Shown here: positions 46,606 through 58,018 of the stretch, piece by piece
Layout: every line of letters starts with the position of its first letter
How positions within the stretch are numbered: position 1 is the first letter of the stretch
Origin: Mrakia gelida
Lineage: Eukaryota > Basidiomycota > Tremellomycetes > Cystofilobasidiales > Mrakiaceae
NCBI GenBank assembly: GCA_024345305.1
Contig: BRON01000005.1
Location: 1,922,001 to 1,986,000, forward strand
Direction of reading: 5' to 3'
Length of the DNA stretch: 64,000 nucleotides
Notes under the pieces: generated by a model
What the model was told of the DNA's origin: nothing
Seen by the model: the letters and a program-made list of their open reading frames with translations, nothing else
Database searches by the model: none
Program-made: the position numbers and the translations under genes

Positions 46606-46950
46606 CTTTCTGTGGGAGGGAGGTGGTGTGGGATCGATGCTGGTGCTTGCTCGACGACAGATGATGGACGTCTCTCTTCTCTTCAGTTCTTTCTCCGTTC
46701 TTACGATCTCTTATCTCGTTTTGGTATGTCATGCGACTATATATGCCTGGCCTCGGGTGTGCGCGGCCGTTATCTCGACGCCTGGATCGAAAGAAACCCG
46801 AGGCTTTCGACGCGTCGTCGACTCCGCTCGCGTCGTCGACTTCGCTCGCAGCACCGATTCAGGTCTCCTCGAAGACACGAGAGTTGAGATAACATCGAAA
46901 CTGGTGATGACTGACCCATACTATCTGGGCCAGGTCTGGGACTACTAACG
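46606..46950. other. convergent spacer
   Basis: 345 bp between the membrane-protein stop and the PPTase stop. GACGCGTC at about 46808 inside a CGTCGTCGAC-rich patch. No gene seen. Confidence 0.4.
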
Positions 46951-48124
46951 TCAAGCGTATCTAGCTCTCGCAAGACGAGCCCCCTCGAGGACCATCCCGA
47001 CCTCAACGACCTTCACCTCGACCCTTCCTCCTTCGTCACCGCCTCTCGAGCTCAACACAGTTCCGTGCCCATTTACTTCAGCACCTGGTCCTCCCAAACG
47101 GCCCTCCCAGAACCGGATCGTGCTCAAGTCCTGATCATCTCGTCGCACGCCCGTTGAGAGGAGAGCTGGGAGTTCGACGAGTCCGCTCGGGAGGTTGGCA
47201 GGGAAGGGAGGGAGGTTAAACGAGAACGTAGAGAAGTCTTCTGCTGATCCAGTCCCAAGAAGCTTCGCTATCGATTCCTTGTGCATCCAGAGTCGAAGCA
47301 GGAGCGTCGTGCGATCTTGAAGAGGCGAGACGGCGAGGGCTCGTCGTTCGGACGAGGAGAGCTGCAGGGAGAGCCGATACGACGAAAGAAGATACAGGAA
47401 CAGAGTCAGAGTGAACTGAAAAGAGTAGTGAAGATGCGGGAAGAGTATAGAGACGAACCTGATCCTCCAAAGCCTCGACGAGCTCATTCGCGTCCTTCAT
47501 TCCCTTCGGTAGACCCAGCCTCATCACGTCGACGCCTACAGCTGAGTCTGCCTCACGAGCCCAAGCCATGACGACCCAGTCTCCATCGTGAGAGACGTTG
47601 TAGTCCAGGGGAGGGTCGAGGATGTGAGTGGCCTGGGCAAACGAATGAGGAAGCGGGAGGGAGGGAGGAGGTGAGCTCGAGAGTTGCGAGATGGCAAAGG
47701 AGGGGACGAGAAGGGACGAACAAAGGAAGGTCTGCCGTGAGAACCAGTTTTGAAGGTGATGGGAGAAGCCATGGTGATATCTGAGATAGTGCTGAGGAGG
47801 TAGAGAGGGAGGAGTCGACCGACGAGACAGCCTGGAGAAGGAGGGAGGAGGGCAGTGGTGAGCTCGAGCTCCTTCTTCTTCCTGCTCCTCTCCTGCCAGA
47901 GAGACTAACGAAGAGCGTCTTCTCTTCGCCTGAATCGTCGTATCCGAGCCTGAGACGCCTCGTCAAGTAGAGAGAGGTGGGAGTTGAGGTCCTGGGGAGA
48001 GTGAAGAGGAAGAAGAAGGAGGTCAGCGTGGTGAGCTCGAGCGGAGGAGGGGGAGGGAGAAGGCGACGCTGCTGACCTCTTCTGAAGGGCCAAAAGCTGC
48101 TAGATTCACTGCTACGACGGACAT
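46951..48124 (-). CDS. 4'-phosphopantetheinyl transferase, Sfp/Lys5 type (274 aa)
   Basis: Exons complement(46951..47361, 47459..47632, 47722..47831, 47910..47991, 48077..48124), in phase. Sfp-type signatures in order: SQARIRRFRRREDALR near residues 28-43, CLVGRLLPLYL, the YNVSHDGDWVVMA block, the Mg-binding GVDVM, and LWMHKESIAKLLGTG (W-x-x-KE, catalytic Lys/Glu). These enzymes move phosphopantetheine from CoA onto a serine of carrier domains (fatty acid synthase, alpha-aminoadipate reductase, polyketide/peptide synthetases). Fungi use a Lys5-like enzyme for lysine synthesis. Start chosen at MSVVAVNLAAFGPSEE; the exon before the catalytic core is needed for phase. Divergent from the F-box-like pseudogene, 156 bp apart. 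Confidence 0.85.
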
Positions 48125-48280
48125 GGCATGTCAAGAATGTGATGGCGGTGCTTGAAAGAGTCGAAGAAAAGACGTCGTGACGGTGAGGAACCAGAAGGCC
48201 GCAGAGAGTCGGACCGGGTTTGAGCTTCGACCTCGTCCTCTCTCTTCTCCTCCCACCCTCCACCCTCTCAAACGACCGAG
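48125..48280. promoter_or_regulatory. spacer between PPTase and the F-box-like pseudogene
   Basis: 156 bp between divergent starts. Its right half resembles the region before 15555. Confidence 0.4.
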
Positions 48281-49817
48281 ATGGCTTCTCCGACCTCGAA
48301 CTTGCTGGATACTTCCCCGACTCAACCCAAGATCGACGAGACAGCGACTGAGGAGGCTTCAGAGGTGAGCTTGACGTCCGTCCGTTGAGCTCGACCCTCC
48401 ATCCTTCGAGCTGACCGCCTTCCATCTTCCTCTTCTTCAGCTCTCCTCTTCTGACGTCAAGACCGGAGAAGCAGAGGATCCAAAAAGCTTGAACTCACAT
48501 ATCCCTCGTGAGCACAATTGACAGTCTACATCTTTGCTGCTGGATGGCGGAGGACGACCGTCAATCGTCGATTCGACTCCGACCACAGCTCACTCCCCTC
48601 TCTTCCTCCTTCTTCTTCCTCCCTCCGTCATCTCCTTTCAGCTCTTCCCGTCTAAGTCATCGAACGAATTCTCAAGTCCACCTTCCTTCGACGATCCAGA
48701 CTCACCCCCTCCTCGGATCCCTACCACCTCAACGGAACCTCCCACCTCCTCCTCGTCTCCAAAGGGTCCCGAGAGCTCTGCCTCCCCTTCTTCTACCCCT
48801 CCATCACCATCTCTCGCCCCTCTCACTACGTCACCTTCTTCGATCCCGAGAACGGTCTCTTCGCCGGAGAGGAAGGAGCGAGTCGATGGAACCTCGTCAA
48901 CGAACTCTCCATCATCGCCGGCGTCGACATCCCTTTGGCCTCGACTCTCCCGAAGGAACAAGAGTACCTCGTCGCTCTCAAGATCCCGGAGGATCACCAA
49001 CTCCAGGTCCTCTGCATGATGGAAAATCAGGGTCTTTCCAGGAAGGAGAGGAGGGAAAGGGAGGGGAAACTTCCAGCATGGGTCGATTCGGTCGTCGAGG
49101 ATCCAGCGAGAAGAAGACAAGCGCTCGAGAGGATCTACGAGGGAGACTACGACTCTGACGACGAGGAACAGGCTTCGGAATCCAAACACGTCGAGGCCTA
49201 GGTCGACGAAGAGATCTGGGAGTCTTTCAGTCAAGCGATCAACAGCCAAAGAGCGAGCTTCCTCGCCTCCTCCCTCCTCCCCTACACCGAACCATACCAA
49301 CTTCGCCTCTCCGTCTCGATCATGGAGGACCTCAATCTGGTCGGTGGAGGTATAGGCGTTTGGGGCGGAGACGCGGCATACGAGAAACTTCACGTCTTCT
49401 GGTCGCCGCCTCGAGTTCCTGACCGCGTTCGACCCTTCGGTCCTCGACCCTTCACCTCGTCCGAGCTCGCGAGGCAGGTTCTCGGCTTTCAACGAGGCTT
49501 CGGACTCATCCACCCCGTCCATCTCGAGGAGTTCCCCAGCACCTTCCTCGACGACTTCATCGGCTGGTTCGAAATCTCGAGGAAGGGCAGCAAGCCCATT
49601 GGGCCACGACGGGGAGTACAAGTTCAGCCTCCTGCTCGCTGGTTTTTGGACCTCCCCGACGGGAGCGTCCACTCTCTCATTCACTCGGTGAGTTCCAGAT
49701 GACGACGGTGTCTCTCTACTCCCAGGTCATGATCACTGACCTGACCCTTTCTGCCTTTGCCGTTCTCAGGAGGACGTCACCTACTCGTTGTCGATGAAGT
49801 CGTTCCTCTTCGGCTGA
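48281..49817 (+). pseudogene. F-box-like pseudogene with in-frame TAA and TAG
   Basis: Exons 48281..48364, 48441..48507, 48642..49687, 49770..49817 keep one frame but contain TAA at 48653-48655 (GTC-TAA-GTC, where the sister copy at 15932 has GTC-GAG-GTC) and TAG at 49199-49201. Otherwise it reads VIERILKSTFLRRSRL and LLLVSKGSRELCLPFFYPSI, then an acidic patch DSDDEEQ before the second stop and over 160 further open codons after it. The first stop could be spliced out by using the TAAG itself as an acceptor 14 nt downstream, which keeps the frame; the second cannot be avoided by any join I see. Best read as a young pseudogene, or a gene ending at 49201. Confidence 0.65.
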
Positions 49818-50841
49818 GGTGACTCTTCCTTCTCTGCTTATCGCCTTCTCTACCGTAAACTGACTCCTGACCTCTCTCTCTCCCGACTAGGTACCTTTGC
49901 GCTCGGTTCGACGCCCTTCTCTGTACTCTGTTTCACGCTCGACGGAAGCCAATAATGGTGAGTTCGAAGTCGCGTCGTCTCTCGTCCCCCTCGAAACCTG
50001 AAGCTGACGTCTTCTTCTCTACCTTTCGCTCACTCACGCAGATAAACTTACGGCTAGCCAGATTTGGCGATTCATCATGACGTTTTGTGATTCTTCGAAG
50101 TTTGAACCCTCGCAAGCTTTCCTTTCAGACGACGCGCGAACTCGCGAACCAGTTCACTCCTTTTCTTTCTCTCTGTGCTTCGCTCGTTCGCTCAGCCACG
50201 TCGGCGGGTAGAGTAAGGAGAAGGAGATATTCGTTGTGAAAGTGAAGCTCATGATGTAAACGAGAAAGCGAAGGAAAACTAAAGGTAAGAACCGCGTTGA
50301 CGCGATATTGAAGACGGCGAGGACGAGGAGATAGAAAGGGAGGTGTTCAACGAGTGGGAGAAGATTCGAAGGGATATGACTCGTGATGGCGAGAGACGAG
50401 AGGAGCGAGAAAGGGAATCGGTTGCAGTAGTATGAGGGCGAAGGGAGGACGATCGACGAACGATCCGAAGCTCACTTCATCTGGTGGTCGCCGTTGAGCT
50501 TTTTGTTAGGAGGTAAAGGAGCGCGATAGGCCTTTGGAAGAGTAGAGGTTGAGGGTGAGAGAGAGAGACCGCGAAGGGAAGATGGATGACCGAGAAGAGG
50601 GTTTGGGTGAAGGTACGCGACGCGAGGGGGAGGAGGCGAAGGAAAGGGCAGGGAGGGGGACTGGTTGACGAAATCGTTGAGAATTGGAATTGAGAGAAGT
50701 AAGTCAGTCGTTGTCGTGGAGCCCGATGATATGATACGCGTCCATCGAAGGGAGGAAGGGAAAGGAGGAGATGGGGAGGTGGACTAACGACGGACGAACG
50801 AAGATGCCAGGAGGAGGAGCCGAAAGGGACGGAGGAGCGCC
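49818..50841. other. gene-free stretch
   Basis: The first 230 bp hold intron-like signals (GTGACT...CTAG; GTGAGT...CACGCAG) that may be 3'UTR introns of the preceding pseudogene. The remainder lies downstream of the minus-strand F-box-like gene. No exon recognised. Confidence 0.4.
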
Positions 50842-51931
50842 TCAAAGCGATGTCGGCTGATATGATGACGTGAGAACCAGTCAATATGCAGGAGTCAGCG
50901 ATCAAATTCGTTCGGATCGAACGAGAGAAGAAGGAAAAGGCAGTGGTGGAGGAAGCGACGCGACAGACCTCCTTGATCTCGACCCTGATCCTCCCAACGT
51001 CCTTCCCCAGCCCCGTCCCCTTCAGCCTGTCGACGAGCTCTTCCTTCGCAACCTCGAACATGTCCCTCATCTCCTCCGACCTAACCCAAACCCTCCCTCT
51101 GCGACCACCCAAGCTCTTCGTGAACCCTTCCAACACCCTCTGACACGACCCTTTGGGATTCCTGGGATCCACCTTCTGCTCGAGCATCGACAGATCCATC
51201 GTGAATCGACGGTTCTTCCCCCGCTTGCTCAGAGTAGGAGGCATGTTGTCGAGGTAGAAACCAGTGAAAACGAGGTCTTCGAGCCGATCCCAGTTTGCGT
51301 CGAGGTGGGCAGAACAGTGACGGGAGAGGGCGGAAGTGTGACCCGTGACTTGGGCGAGGACGTGCAGTGTGGATAATGGCAAGGGGAAGGTACATAGTGA
51401 AGGATTGATGACTTTGTTGAAGAACGGGTTATCCTCTGGGTTGAAGAAGGACTGGAGGAGGAGAGGACCGGTAGGAGGGGGGAAGAGGGGATGCAGCCTG
51501 TAGGCGTCGCTGTAGTTGGTGGAATGGGCCGCGATGATGAGATGATTTGTCTGGGTACGGGATAGGTAAGGATCGATGCGAGATGGAAGAGGGGGCGTGA
51601 AGGGTGGCTGCAGGATCAAGGGCCAGGGAGCGAGGAGGTCAATGGTGTGAGCTCGACGTCCTCCGTTGTCTTCCCTCCCTCCCCCTCGAAAGAAGCAGCC
51701 ACCTGATCTGAGATTCGTACTAACTGGTGGATGAAAGAAGAGAGTCGCCTGCCTGAATCTAGATATCGTGACGCGATCGTAGAGTGAGGGAGAGGCCAAC
51801 TCGAGGCAAGCGAATGATGTTTGAGCGAAGGCGGCGAGCGTTGAAGGGGAGGATTGAGCGAGGATGGCGAGCAGGATTTCGTTGGGGATCCCCCAGGAAG
51901 CCGGCGAGGGGGTGGTATCAGAGGAGGACAT
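50842..51931 (-). CDS. F-box-like protein (286 aa), paralogue of 14311-15408
   Basis: Exons complement(50842..50856, 50969..51607, 51725..51931), phase 0. IPNEILLAILAQSSPSTLAA and FACLELASPSLY are nearly identical to the paralogue at 15205-15408, with identical exon boundaries: FFHPP, then GTTAGT; and a last 15-nt exon PTSL-stop. The body shares PPTGPLLL, NWDRLEDLVF, FTMDLSM and DPRNPKGSCQR. Splice-site identity sets the structure; without splicing the frame would also stay open through the first intron, but then the alignment breaks. Likely SCF adaptor. Tail-to-tail with the pseudogene at 48281. Confidence 0.75.
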
Positions 51932-52734
51932 GTTAAGGCTGATAGGAAGAGAGGATGGGGGGGAAGGGGGAGATGGTCGACGTTGGTGGAGGAAAAAGTC
52001 GAGGTCAACTTTCCTTCCTCCTTCCTTCTCTGCCTTCTCGCTTTCCCTCCTTCCTCCCTTCCCCCCCGGGTTTCCACATCCCTCTCAACCAAGCCCAGGC
52101 AGAGGATATGTCGTACAAGCATGTATAACGAATCAAGTGAAAGGCAACAAGGAAAGAAAGTCAAGAGAAAAAGGTCTGTCCCCTCGCCTCACCGAGCTCC
52201 TCCTCTTCACCAAAGCAAAGGAAGGAGACAAAAAGACGGCCATACGAGCAGGTTTGCGTTCGCTCTAACGACGAACAGGAAGCCTAGCAGATGCGCTTGT
52301 TACATCAACTCTGCTGCAGAAAGTCCGACGGTTCAGTTTAGGGAAAATAGAGCAGGGAACGGCGCGCGAGCTTTTTGTTGAAGAAGAGGGGGGCGGAACG
52401 GCTTGACCAGGTGGAGGGCGACGCGTTTGGGCGATGGTTCCGAATGTATAGAAAGTTTGAGTAAGAGCGAGCTGTACGGGTGGGGATGGGAGAGGTGAAT
52501 GGGGGGAAGAGAGGAGGGAAGGTTTTCTTCGAGCCGTTGCGAGAAAGGACTTCGACGACGCGTCTCGCGTCTCGCCTCTCGTTACTTTCCCTACCTTCGC
52601 GAGTGAGTACCGAAGCGAAAAGTGATCATGAATGGAAACAAAAGACGTGAAGGTAGGCTAGACTAGGATCGTGCGAAGAAGGAACGAAAAACAAACGAGA
52701 GAATGGAACGAACAAAACGAAACACCAAGTCCCC
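51932..52734. other. gene-free stretch
   Basis: Promoter of the F-box-like gene and 3' region of UBC6. Contains ACGCGT at 52422 and GACGCGTC at 52556. No exon recognised. Confidence 0.4.
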
Positions 52735-54608
52735 TCATCCTCTCGCCATCAAACTCCCCAACCTCCCCACCACCACGGCAGCAACCACAACCATCACCCA
52801 TCTCCACGTTCCTCTCCCTTCCCTTGCTCCACCACCAGTCCCCCCAGTTCCCGCTTCAGCTCCCGTGACGGGGGGCGCTTTCAAGCCTAGGAGAGCCGTT
52901 GGAGGATGCGACGAGGATTGGGAGGGAGCGTTACGGTCAGTTGAGGTGGCCGCGAGGGTTGAGGTGGAGGAGGAGGCGGAGGATCGAAGGGAGGAAGGGG
53001 AAGGGGAGGGGGAAGGTGAAATGGGACGGAGGGCAGGAGGAGGAGGAGGAGGAGGAGGAGGAGGAGGAGGAGGAAGGCTGCTGACCGTAGGAGGAGCGTT
53101 GGAGGAGGTGGAGGGTGTAGGAGGGACGCCCATGTCGGGTGGGTCTTTCATGGTTGGTTTGGCGTACTGATGAGAGAGCGGGACAAAGAAGGGTGGGATG
53201 TTAGTCGATGAAGAACGGGAAACGCGACGACGATGCGAAGAGAGGGAAGGAGGGACGAACGTCGGGGAGAACTTCCTGCTCGTTGGGAAGCGACACGGAA
53301 ACAGAACGTCAGCTCGTGTGAAAGACATAGGAGTTGAAGAAGGTATGACACTGACCTTGAACTTCTTCTCCGTCAAGTTGTAGGCGTGAGACTTGAGAGC
53401 GAACTCCCTCTTCTCTGCGAGCGTCGACGTGATGGATCCCGTCGTAATTTCGTCCGACAGCATGAAGGAGAGGAGTCCGGTGAGGCTGTAGAGAGAGATT
53501 CACAAATCAGTATCGCAGCGAGCCTTTGGATGAAAGGAGAAAGGGCTAACATGGTCGAGACACTCCAAGCGGGCTGTCGAAAGATCGGGAAGGGAGGAAC
53601 GGAAGGTCAGCTCGGCGACGAAGACGAGCCTCAACTCAGGCAGGCTCGGGAGAGACTCACGTTCCAAGAAGCAGGATGGTAGGCTGTCATCGAAGTACAG
53701 ATCTTCTGTCCTGGTCGGAATCGACCGGAGGGAGTGACCATCTTGATGCTGAAGGGAGCAAGGGAAGGGAGAGCAGGGTGGAACGAGGTGAGCTCGCGTG
53801 CCGAGGACGGGGACGACGAGAAGACCTGGAGCTGGAGCGAGACTCACTCAGGAGGTTTGAAGGGGTAGTCGAAAGGGAACATGATGACTCCTGTAAGAGA
53901 GAAAACAGGATACGAGCAGAAGCAGCAGAAGCAAAACGAGTCAGAGGAAGGACGAAGGCGAAAGGGAAGGAGCTGACCGGCTCGATCCCTTCGATGAGCT
54001 TGGGGAAGGGTTGGGACGAACCGTAGTATTCTCCACCATCGTAGGGACTGTCGGGAGGTCCTCGCTGAAGAAGGAAAGTGGCGAAAAGGGCAGAAAGGTC
54101 AGCTTTGTTGAGTTCTGGACGTTCGTGCGACGGTGGAAGGGCAGGGAGGAGGAGGGAGCTGAAGCCGAGACTCAGGGACCTGATTCGACCAGCGTCCCGT
54201 CTGCGCCTGCCTCTTCGCGAGCTCCTCCAGCTCAGCATCGTCTCTTATATAGAGGGTAAAGACTCACGAGTACGAAGTGCCCTGGCAGTTCAATAGAGAG
54301 AGAAGGAGAGGGTCAGCTCGTCGTTCAACACCTCTCGACGCCCCTGTCCTCCCTTCCCTCCCCCCACCCCTCCCGCGACGGCTCGATAAGGAGCTCACAA
54401 TTCAAGATGTTCTGATAGGGTCAGAAGATACAAGAGAGCGCAAAAAGTCAGCTTTGTAAGCTCTCGAACGAAGGTAAGGAAGGGAGGGAAGGAAGGAGGA
54501 AGTTGAGCTTACCTTCTCGTCTGGGCAACCGAAGGCGAAAGGCGGTGGACTCTTCTGCATCCCTTGGAACTCCTTTCCCAAACGTTTACGAGCTGCAGGT
54601 GACGCCAT
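52735..54608 (-). CDS. UBC6: tail-anchored ubiquitin-conjugating enzyme E2 (298 aa)
   Basis: Exons complement(52735..53166, 53261..53275, 53356..53485, 53551..53573, 53661..53748, 53848..53890, 54022..54064, 54268..54281, 54399..54411, 54513..54608). E2 core residues 1-160: ARKRLGKEFQGMQKSPPPF, NILNWHFVLRGPPDSPYDGG, FPFDYPFKPPDIKMVTPSGR, the active-site KICTSM with Cys87 (the same position as yeast Ubc6) and YHPASWNPAWSVSTILTGLL. A Ser/Pro linker with a run of about 13 Pro leads to a C-terminal membrane anchor, WVMVVVAAVVVGRLGSLM. Family: UBE2J2/Ubc6, ER-anchored E2 for ERAD with the Doa10 ligase. Four exons are only 13, 14, 15 and 23 nt; every phase fits the conserved protein. Divergent from RAD9. 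Confidence 0.93.
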
Positions 54609-54799
54609 CCTCTTCTACAAACACACAGAAAGAGAGAGAAAGAAAGGAAGGGGAGGGGGAGAAGGGAGAGGGTTGTCGTTGGGGACCGCTCGACGACTCG
54701 AATCAAAGCTCGTCGTCACTCCTCCTCCTCTTTCGTCTGCTCAACGACGAGCACCTCTCAAGAAAATCTTCACTTTCGACCACTTGAAGGCACGGAGCC
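54609..54799. promoter_or_regulatory. 191-bp bidirectional promoter UBC6/RAD9
   Basis: Entire non-coding DNA between the two start codons. A GA/AG-rich tract (54625-54670) on the plus strand. No ACGCGT in it. Confidence 0.55.
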
Positions 54800-57661
54800 A
54801 TGTCTTTGGAAGCTTCCCTCACTCCCTACAGCTTGAAAAGTGAGCGTTCTTCCTCTCAAAACGACGGGTGGAGGAGGGAAGGGTAAGGGAATCGAAGCTC
54901 ACCTCTCCTGCCTCCCCTTCCTTCCTGTCCACCAGAGCTCACCTTCGCCCTCGCTTGTCTATCGAGATTCGGAGAGGACGTGCATATACAAGCTGTCAAG
55001 ACAGAGGTTCGTGTATCCTCCTTTCTTAGCTCGCTACCTCGAGGCAAGCCCAAGAGCTGACTCCCTCCTTCTCTCGATCTCCTCCCAGCTCGTGCTCTCC
55101 ACGCTCAACTCGTCCAAGACCTCGTACGCTCAGTTCACCTTCTCAGAGAACTTCTTCGAGTCTTACGAGGTGGAGATGGCAACCAAGAAGGGTGTGACCT
55201 GCCATCTCAATGCCAAAGTAAGTCTCTCTTTCCTTCCTCTCCCTCTCGCCATCAAGAAGGGAGACGGTCGAGCTCACCACCTCCCTCCTCTCGTCACTTC
55301 GCAGGCTCTCCTCGGCGTCTTCCGATCTCGAGGAAGTCTCGAAAAGACAGCCGTACGATGTGACATCTCCCTCTTCGACTCAGAGAGGAAGAAACCATCC
55401 AAGAAGAAGGACAAGGAGGACAGGAAGGGCAAGAAGAGGAGGAAGGTCACAGACTCGGATGAGGACGAGAACGACGACCACCATGGATCCTCCGACAACA
55501 ACAACGAGTCTTCCTCCTCTCGATCCCCATCTCCATCTCCAGTAGCCAAACCTCCTCCTTCGAGACTCAACATCAAGTTCATCTGCAACAACGGTTCGTC
55601 CATCCTCCTCTCCCCTCTCTCCTCGCCTCGTCTTCACGCGTCTCCACCCTCACCTCGCACACGCTCACTCCCTCTTCCACCCTTCGCTCGTATACACAGG
55701 CTTCATCAAAACCCACTCCCTCTTCATCTCCAACTCCCACTCCACCCGTCGTCCCACCAACAACACCGAAGGAGAAGAAACCTCCGCTTTCAAGGTCACT
55801 CCCAAACACGTCTCGGAATGGATGGAACCCTTCCCTGGTTGGACCTCGCAGGCAGGAGGCAAGTCGGGAGGAGGAGGAGGACAGAAGAAGGAGGGGTATC
55901 TGGCTTGGACGTTTGGGGATCAGGGGGTTAGGATTGGGACTTGGGAAGGTGAGTTCGAGTGAGAAAGGGAAAGAGGGAAAGTCGCGTCTGATGAATGCTG
56001 ACCTTCGCGTCCGTCTCGTTTGGTTTGGTGTTGGATCTGGATCAGGCAATCCTCGAGCAGATCGACTCTCGACAGAGTTCGCAGTCGAAGCGGACGAGTT
56101 CGACGAGTTCTACCTGTCCATCTCGCCCGTCGCGTTTGGCTTTCCGATGAGGGAGTTCAAGGTTCGTCGTATTTATCATCGTCCTCGTCTCGCCCTTTCC
56201 CTCGCTCGAGCACCCTCTTTCCCTCTCCCTGACCTCCCCACCCCCGTTTTCTCTCTTCGTCCCCTCGTCGCAGGCCATCACCTTCCTTGCCACCCAACTC
56301 TCCGTCCCCATCTCCTGCGTCTTCACCACCCCTCTCGCACCTCTCTACGTCACCCTCTCCCACCCGGACGACGTCTTCGACGCAACCTTCACCATCATGA
56401 CTCAGGAGGTCCCCAAGTCCTCAGCAGCAGCTCCCGCTCCTGTCCAACGAGTGAAGACCGAAGCGGAGAAGGCGAGGAGGAGGAGCGCTGGGATGGCGAG
56501 CAGCAGTGGAGGAGTCGCTTCGGGGATTGGGAGCAAGAAGAAGACGCTTAGGATGGGGAACTTGGAGGACGGGGAACAGCAGGCCGAGGAGGGGAGTGGG
56601 TCGAGAACGAACGGGAAGGGCAAAGGGAAGGGCAAAGGGAAGGAACGAGTGGCAGCTCATCCCGGATCGAGTCGTCGCGACGGAGATGGAGATCAAGACA
56701 TGATGGACGACGCGGACGGAAACGGAGAAGACCAACAGCAACAGGAGCAGGAGTACCTCTACCCCGACGACGGAGGACCAGCCTTCGACTTCGCCATGGA
56801 CGACTTCGATCCCAACCAGGAGAATCAACCACCACCTCCTCGACACTCCACCGCCAACACCAACAACACCCCTCTTAAACCACGAAACGGAGCAGGAGGA
56901 GGCAAACCACCCAACGAAGAACCTCTCTTCTTCCCTAACTCTCAAGAACAACAACAACAAAACTCCCCTCCGCGTTCTCAACTCCCTCCCTCCTCGTCTC
57001 AACAACGCGCCGGGGCCTTCCCTCAGAGTCAGCTCAGTCAGGCTCAGATGGAGGATCTGGGGTTGGGGGATTTGGAGGAGATGGATTGGGGGGCGGAGGA
57101 TGGTGAAGACGATGAGGAGGAGGTGGTGGTGGGGAACGGGAACGGGAAGGGCAAAGGGAAGGAGAGGGAGAGGGAGGTTGATCGACGCGAGGAGGAGGAG
57201 GAGGTCGATCCTGAGAAGACGGATTCGGACACCGAGGAGGAGCAGGTAGCGGCGCCGAGGAGGGAAAGTCGAGTAAGGGTTAGGGAGAGTGGGAAGGCCA
57301 GGAGGGTGGAGGCGAGTGAGAGTAGGAGTAGGAGTCGAGAGGCGAGAGGAGGGACGGCGATGACGGACGAGGGGGATTTGAGAGTCCCTGCTACGTTGAG
57401 GGAGGATGAGAATAGGGTGAGTGCGATTTGGGCTGTCTTCGAGGTGGAAGGAGAGGGGACGGAGGGGACGAGGAAAAAAGACGTGTCGAACCGAACTGGA
57501 CTGACTCGCGTCTTCGTTTTTCGGTTCGGCTTCGCCAGTTCATGTTCGATAAGTCTGACGACGACGACGAGGATGAGGAGGAGACCGAGGAGGATAGTAG
57601 TCGGGAGGTTTCGAGGGAGGAGATCGGTGGGAATGGGAGGGAGATGAGTCCTGAGCTTTGA
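54800..57661 (+). CDS. RAD9: RAD9 DNA-damage checkpoint clamp subunit (719 aa)
   Basis: Exons 54800..54839, 54936..55006, 55089..55217, 55305..55593, 55700..55948, 56046..56161, 56274..57416, 57539..57661, in phase. PCNA-like Rad9 domain at about 1-345: LTFALACLSRFGEDVHIQAV, LSTLNSSKTSYAQFTF, FFESYEV, the acidic/Lys-rich insertion after DISLFDSE, RLNIKFICNN, EFYLSISPVAFGFPMREFK and TPLAPLYVTL. Rad9 joins Rad1 and Hus1 in the 9-1-1 clamp, which activates the ATR pathway at damaged DNA. The long tail (345-719) is low complexity, rich in Gln, Gly, Asp/Glu and Ser, with many possible kinase sites, as in other Rad9 tails; it is longer than in human RAD9 (391 aa in total). A 3'UTR intron follows 20 nt after the stop. 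Confidence 0.88.
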
Positions 57662-58018
57662 GAGCGAGGAGGGAGGGAGAGGTGAGTTCGATTCGAAGTT
57701 TTGGTGACGGACGAGAAGGGAGAGATGGACGAGCTGACGCTTCACGCTTTGTTCGTTCCACAGACAGACGATATCTTAACGACCATGATCTCATGCCTAT
57801 AAACTTCGTGCTCGAGTCGAGGGACCGGAGAGCAGAAGCGAACGACGAAAGGACGCGACGGTTTTCCGTCCTTCACTTGACAGCTGTAATCCCAATATTT
57901 TCTATCTAGAGCAAAAGCGGACCCAAAACGCAACATCAACAGACACGATACGACACGACTTCGACTAAGTAGCCCGACCCAGCCCTCCTTCGACTGAAGC
58001 ACTCTTCCAACTCGGACC
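57662..58018 (+). other. RAD9 3'UTR with probable intron; convergent spacer
   Basis: GAGAG/GTGAGT donor at 57682, GAGCTGACGC branch and TTCCACAG acceptor at 57763 form a standard intron after the stop codon. Then about 255 bp to the stop of the minus-strand gene. No other feature. Confidence 0.5.

Noticed and set aside
53040..53075. GGAGGA repeat as a microsatellite of its own
   Set aside because: It is the reverse strand of the UBC6 poly-proline codons.
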